Source: Spirochaetaceae bacterium (lineage in GTDB: Bacteria > Spirochaetota > Spirochaetia > JABEVK01). Taken from it: 6,550 nucleotides of DNA. A model generated the notes under the pieces. That model had not been told where the DNA came from. It saw only the letters and a program-made list of their open reading frames with translations, and did not search any database. Shown piece after piece: positions 5,999 through 6,550 of this stretch. The DNA lies in assembly GCA_023265735.1 (NCBI GenBank), contig JAHFSN010000124.1, positions 1-6,550 on the forward strand. The letters are read 5' to 3'. Both the position numbers and the translations under genes were made by a program. The stretch's first letter is position 1. Every line of letters starts with the position of its first letter.

Positions 5999-6004
5999 AA
6001 CCTG

Positions 6005-6029
6005 CCCCCTCTTCCTCAAAGGGAGGGGG
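6005..6029 (+). terminator. GC-rich hairpin after the DUF1304 gene
   Basis: CCCCCTC (6005-6011) pairs with GAGGGGG (6023-6029) over seven base pairs, extendable by two G-U pairs to leave a seven-base loop. It begins seven bases after the TAA stop, where an operon end would be expected. The next bases are TAAGGTACC rather than a T-run, so it could instead be an mRNA-stabilising structure or control the next gene, which starts 17 bases further on. Confidence 0.35.
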
Positions 6030-6046
6030 TAAGGTACCATCTCCCA

Positions 6047-6550
6047 ATGCCTTCCCGACATCAGTTTCACCTCGTCCTGTTCCTAGCGTCCTTCGGCATG
6101 AGCCTGGCGTCTGGGATCGAAAATTATGCCCTTATCTTCTACGTCCGGGACCTCTTTGGAGCCGACAAGACCGCCATTGGTTTGATTTCCTCGGGCCTCG
6201 ATCTTTTCTATTTCGTGGGCATCCTGGCCTTTTTGGCCTGGAAGAGGCCCCATCCTCGGTTCGTCCTCTGGCTGGCGGCCTGGTCGATGGCCGGGTGCGT
6301 TCTCATCTATCTGGCCATCCCCAACTGGACCGTTACCTTCGTGTTCCATTGCCTTTTTGGTCTGGCCATGGCGCTCTTTTGGCCTCGGATCATGGGGTGG
6401 CTGAGCTGGGGCGTGGAAGGCCACGACCTGGGCCGAACCATGGGCCGGTTCAACTTCAGCTGGGCCTTTGGAGGCATCCTCGGACCCTTGCTGGGCGGTC
6501 TGCTGGTGGAAATGAACCCCCGGTACCCGTTCTTCGTGGCCGCCGGGGTT
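6047..6550 (+). CDS. MFS transporter, N-terminal part (runs off the window)
   Basis: An uninterrupted frame of 168 codons begins at the ATG at 6047 and is cut by the window edge. The peptide is strongly hydrophobic with about five complete membrane helices (roughly 8-32, 43-64, 71-91, 95-117, 133-154) and the start of a sixth. The pattern fits the first half of a 12-helix major facilitator: a short basic loop AWKRPHPR (64-71) between helices 2 and 3, and GRTMGRFNFSWAFGGILGP (129-147) leading into helix 5, a common arrangement in drug or sugar exporters. The substrate cannot be told. The ribosome site is weak: AAGG at 6031-6034 is 12 bases upstream and the G-rich run further still. A second ATG at 6098 would cut into helix 1 and is less likely. 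It has the same strand as the pdh genes but may be a separate transcript. Confidence 0.85.
   Translation, partial: MPSRHQFHLVLFLASFGMSLASGIENYALIFYVRDLFGADKTAIGLISSGLDLFYFVGILAFLAWKRPHPRFVLWLAAWSMAGCVLIYLAIPNWTVTFVFHCLFGLAMALFWPRIMGWLSWGVEGHDLGRTMGRFNFSWAFGGILGPLLGGLLVEMNPRYPFFVAAGV

Noticed and set aside
6083..6424. A minus-strand 113-codon frame near the right edge
   Set aside because: It is opposite the MFS transporter frame, which has clear membrane helices. The minus-strand peptide is polar and featureless.

Overview
The window reads as bacterial chromosome from a GC-rich organism (roughly 60-65 % GC by eye, third codon positions mostly G or C, tight gene spacing, Shine-Dalgarno sites). 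Its core is a lipoate-linked 2-oxoacid dehydrogenase operon of the mitochondrial / Gram-positive type, with E1 as separate alpha and beta chains rather than the single-chain AceE of E. coli. Nothing fixes the taxon. An acidobacterial or deltaproteobacterial-like lineage is only a guess.

Layout. Bases 2-82 may be the last codons of a + strand gene. A minus-strand gene (91-897) converges on it with a small hairpin between them. It encodes a 268-residue protein that looks like a sugar-nucleotidyltransferase with a C-terminal left-handed beta-helix, but the usual N-terminal nucleotide-binding signature is not there. About 80 bases away on the + strand a co-directional series begins: lipoate-protein ligase (977-1852), a small FMN-binding split-barrel protein (1849-2286, overlapping the ligase by four bases), a 106-base gap with an inverted repeat, E1 alpha (2393-3367, TTG start), E1 beta (3396-4382), E2 dihydrolipoamide acetyltransferase (4389-5618), a DUF1304 membrane protein (5618-5998, overlapping E2 by one base), a short gap with a GC-rich hairpin, and the first 168 codons of an MFS transporter (6047 to the window edge).

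How the genes work together. E1 alpha/beta decarboxylates pyruvate on thiamine diphosphate and transfers the acetyl group to the lipoyl lysine of E2 (K43), which passes it to CoA. The ligase can attach lipoate to that lysine, so the cluster holds both the enzyme and its cofactor-loading step. The E3 subunit (dihydrolipoamide dehydrogenase) is not in the window. The FMN-binding and DUF1304 proteins are translationally coupled passengers with no proven link to the complex.

What deserves a second look: the degenerate nucleotidyltransferase; the sharply AT-rich 3' end of the ligase gene, which holds a good sigma-70-like promoter and coincides with a shortened C-terminal domain; the inverted repeat upstream of E1 alpha; and the coupled DUF1304 gene. 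I see no CRISPR array, transposase, phage gene, tRNA or rRNA, and no clear novel defence or mobile system. Most of the window is ordinary metabolism.
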